From positions 1 to 6,701 of the forward strand of contig JALHSX010000273.1 in assembly GCA_022865445.1 (NCBI GenBank): DNA of 6,701 nt, written 5' to 3'. The stretch comes from Thermoplasmata archaeon. Lineage in GTDB: Archaea > Thermoplasmatota > Thermoplasmata > UBA10834. Both the position numbers and the translations under genes were made by a program. Of the stretch, positions 6,197 through 6,701 are shown piece after piece. Position 1 is the first letter of the stretch; each line of letters begins with the position of its first letter. A model generated the notes under the pieces. It was not told the origin of the DNA. It did no database searches and was given only the letters and a program-made list of their open reading frames with translations.

Positions 6197-6701
6197 TTCA
6201 AATCCTCCAGTTGCAAGCGCATGGCGACTCCAAGCGAGAGCAGCTCGTCCAGCAGGAGCTTGAAAGCATAGGATGTCTGCACCTGGTAGACCTTCGAGTT
6301 GTTCCCGCAGACCGGGCATCTCAGCGTTCCCCGCCTGTCAAGTATGGCGATGTGGCCGCAGGCCGGGTTGCCGCAGACGTACTGGAGCGTGCCGTCAGAC
6401 TCGTCCAGCAGCCTGTCCTTGATGACCATCGCAGCGCCGTGACCTATCAGACAGTCCCTCTCCATCTCTCCGAACCTCAGGCCGCCCTGTCTGGATCTGC
6501 CTTCCGTCGGCTGTCTGGTGAGTATCTGCACAGGCCCTCTGCTTCTCACGTGCAGCTTGCCGGAGACCATGTGGTGCAGCTTCTGGTAGTAGATGACGCC
6601 GATGAAAATCTCGGCCTCGATCTTCCTGCCAGTCGTGCCGTCGTACATGACCTCCTTGCCGTTGTGCTTGAAGCCGTTCTTGACCAGCGAGTCCCTAATG
6701 G
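6193..6701 (-). CDS. rpoB: DNA-directed RNA polymerase subunit B (or B'), C-terminal fragment
   Basis: The last 168 complete codons of the second largest polymerase subunit; the frame is open to the right edge and the true start lies outside the window. From the edge the protein reads IRDSLVKNGFKHNGKEVMYD, then HHMVSGKLHVRSRGP and the highly conserved RQPTEGRSRQGGLRFGEMER, followed by DCLIGHGAA, all typical of the clamp-anchor end of archaeal RpoB and eukaryotic Rpb2. A zinc ribbon follows, with cysteine pairs CGNPAC and CPVC; the first pair is spaced CX4C instead of the usual CX2C. The C-terminal SYAFKLLLDELLSLG-xAxRL segment is standard. Many euryarchaea split this gene into B'' and B', and the fragment cannot show which form is present. 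The stop overlaps the rpoA1 start by 4 nt. Confidence 0.96.
   Translation of the reverse strand, partial: IRDSLVKNGFKHNGKEVMYDGTTGRKIEAEIFIGVIYYQKLHHMVSGKLHVRSRGPVQILTRQPTEGRSRQGGLRFGEMERDCLIGHGAAMVIKDRLLDESDGTLQYVCGNPACGHIAILDRRGTLRCPVCGNNSKVYQVQTSYAFKLLLDELLSLGVAMRLQLEDLK
6204..6208 (-). promoter_or_regulatory. Ribosome binding site of rpoA1
   Basis: GGAGG on the minus strand, 7 nt before the ATG at 6196, inside the last codons of rpoB. It fixes the rpoA1 start against the longer open frame from 6319. Confidence 0.75.

Noticed and set aside
6197..6319. Longer N-terminus for rpoA1 from ATG 6319
   Set aside because: The added residues overlap the conserved end of rpoB in another frame, and the ATG at 6196 has a well placed GGAGG and the right family N-terminus.
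6646..6648. ATG at 6648 as the start of a small gene
   Set aside because: The frame continues upstream to the window edge with conserved RpoB sequence, so this is an internal methionine.

Overview
This window is a piece of an archaeal chromosome with fairly GC-rich coding DNA. Most of it (about 1238 to the right edge) is the lower part of the archaeal RNA polymerase operon, read on the minus strand: the C-terminal end of rpoB, then rpoA1 (A'), rpoA2 (A''), rpl30e and a nusA-like KH-domain gene. The split largest subunit (A' plus A''), eL30 and the short two-KH NusA are archaeal hallmarks. The RpoB signature near its end (RQPTEGRSRQGGLRFGEMER) is of the euryarchaeal/eukaryotic type. I cannot assign a lineage firmly; the extended A'' would fit an uncultured euryarchaeal group such as a Thermoplasmata relative, but that is a guess.

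Layout from left to right. Positions 1-68 hold the first codons of a minus-strand gene that looks like pyrF (orotidine-5'-phosphate decarboxylase), cut by the window edge. Positions 69-141 are an AT-richer divergent intergenic region with a 10-bp perfect palindrome; a perfect 7-bp-stem hairpin lies directly on the preferred start codon of the next gene. Positions 142-1251 (+) encode a radical SAM protein of the uncharacterised archaeal COG2108-like type. It meets nusA tail to tail with a 14-bp overlap. The rest is the polymerase operon, packed with 4-nt ATGA stop/start overlaps (rpoB/rpoA1, rpl30e after rpoA2, and potentially rpoA1/rpoA2), so there is no gene-free stretch longer than about 75 bases.

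The minus-strand genes work together in transcription and its coupling to translation: B and A'/A'' build the polymerase core and active site, the NusA-like protein is an RNA-binding factor, and eL30 is a large-subunit ribosomal protein. Two things stand out against the usual family picture. A'' carries an N-terminal extension of about 95 residues with a helix-hairpin-helix-like segment and a very basic linker, while A' ends in a strongly acidic tail; both lie exactly at the split between the two subunits. Also, the usual archaeal continuation after nusA (rps12, rps7, elongation factors) is missing and is replaced by the convergent radical SAM gene. I see no mobile element, CRISPR array, RNA gene or defence system here.
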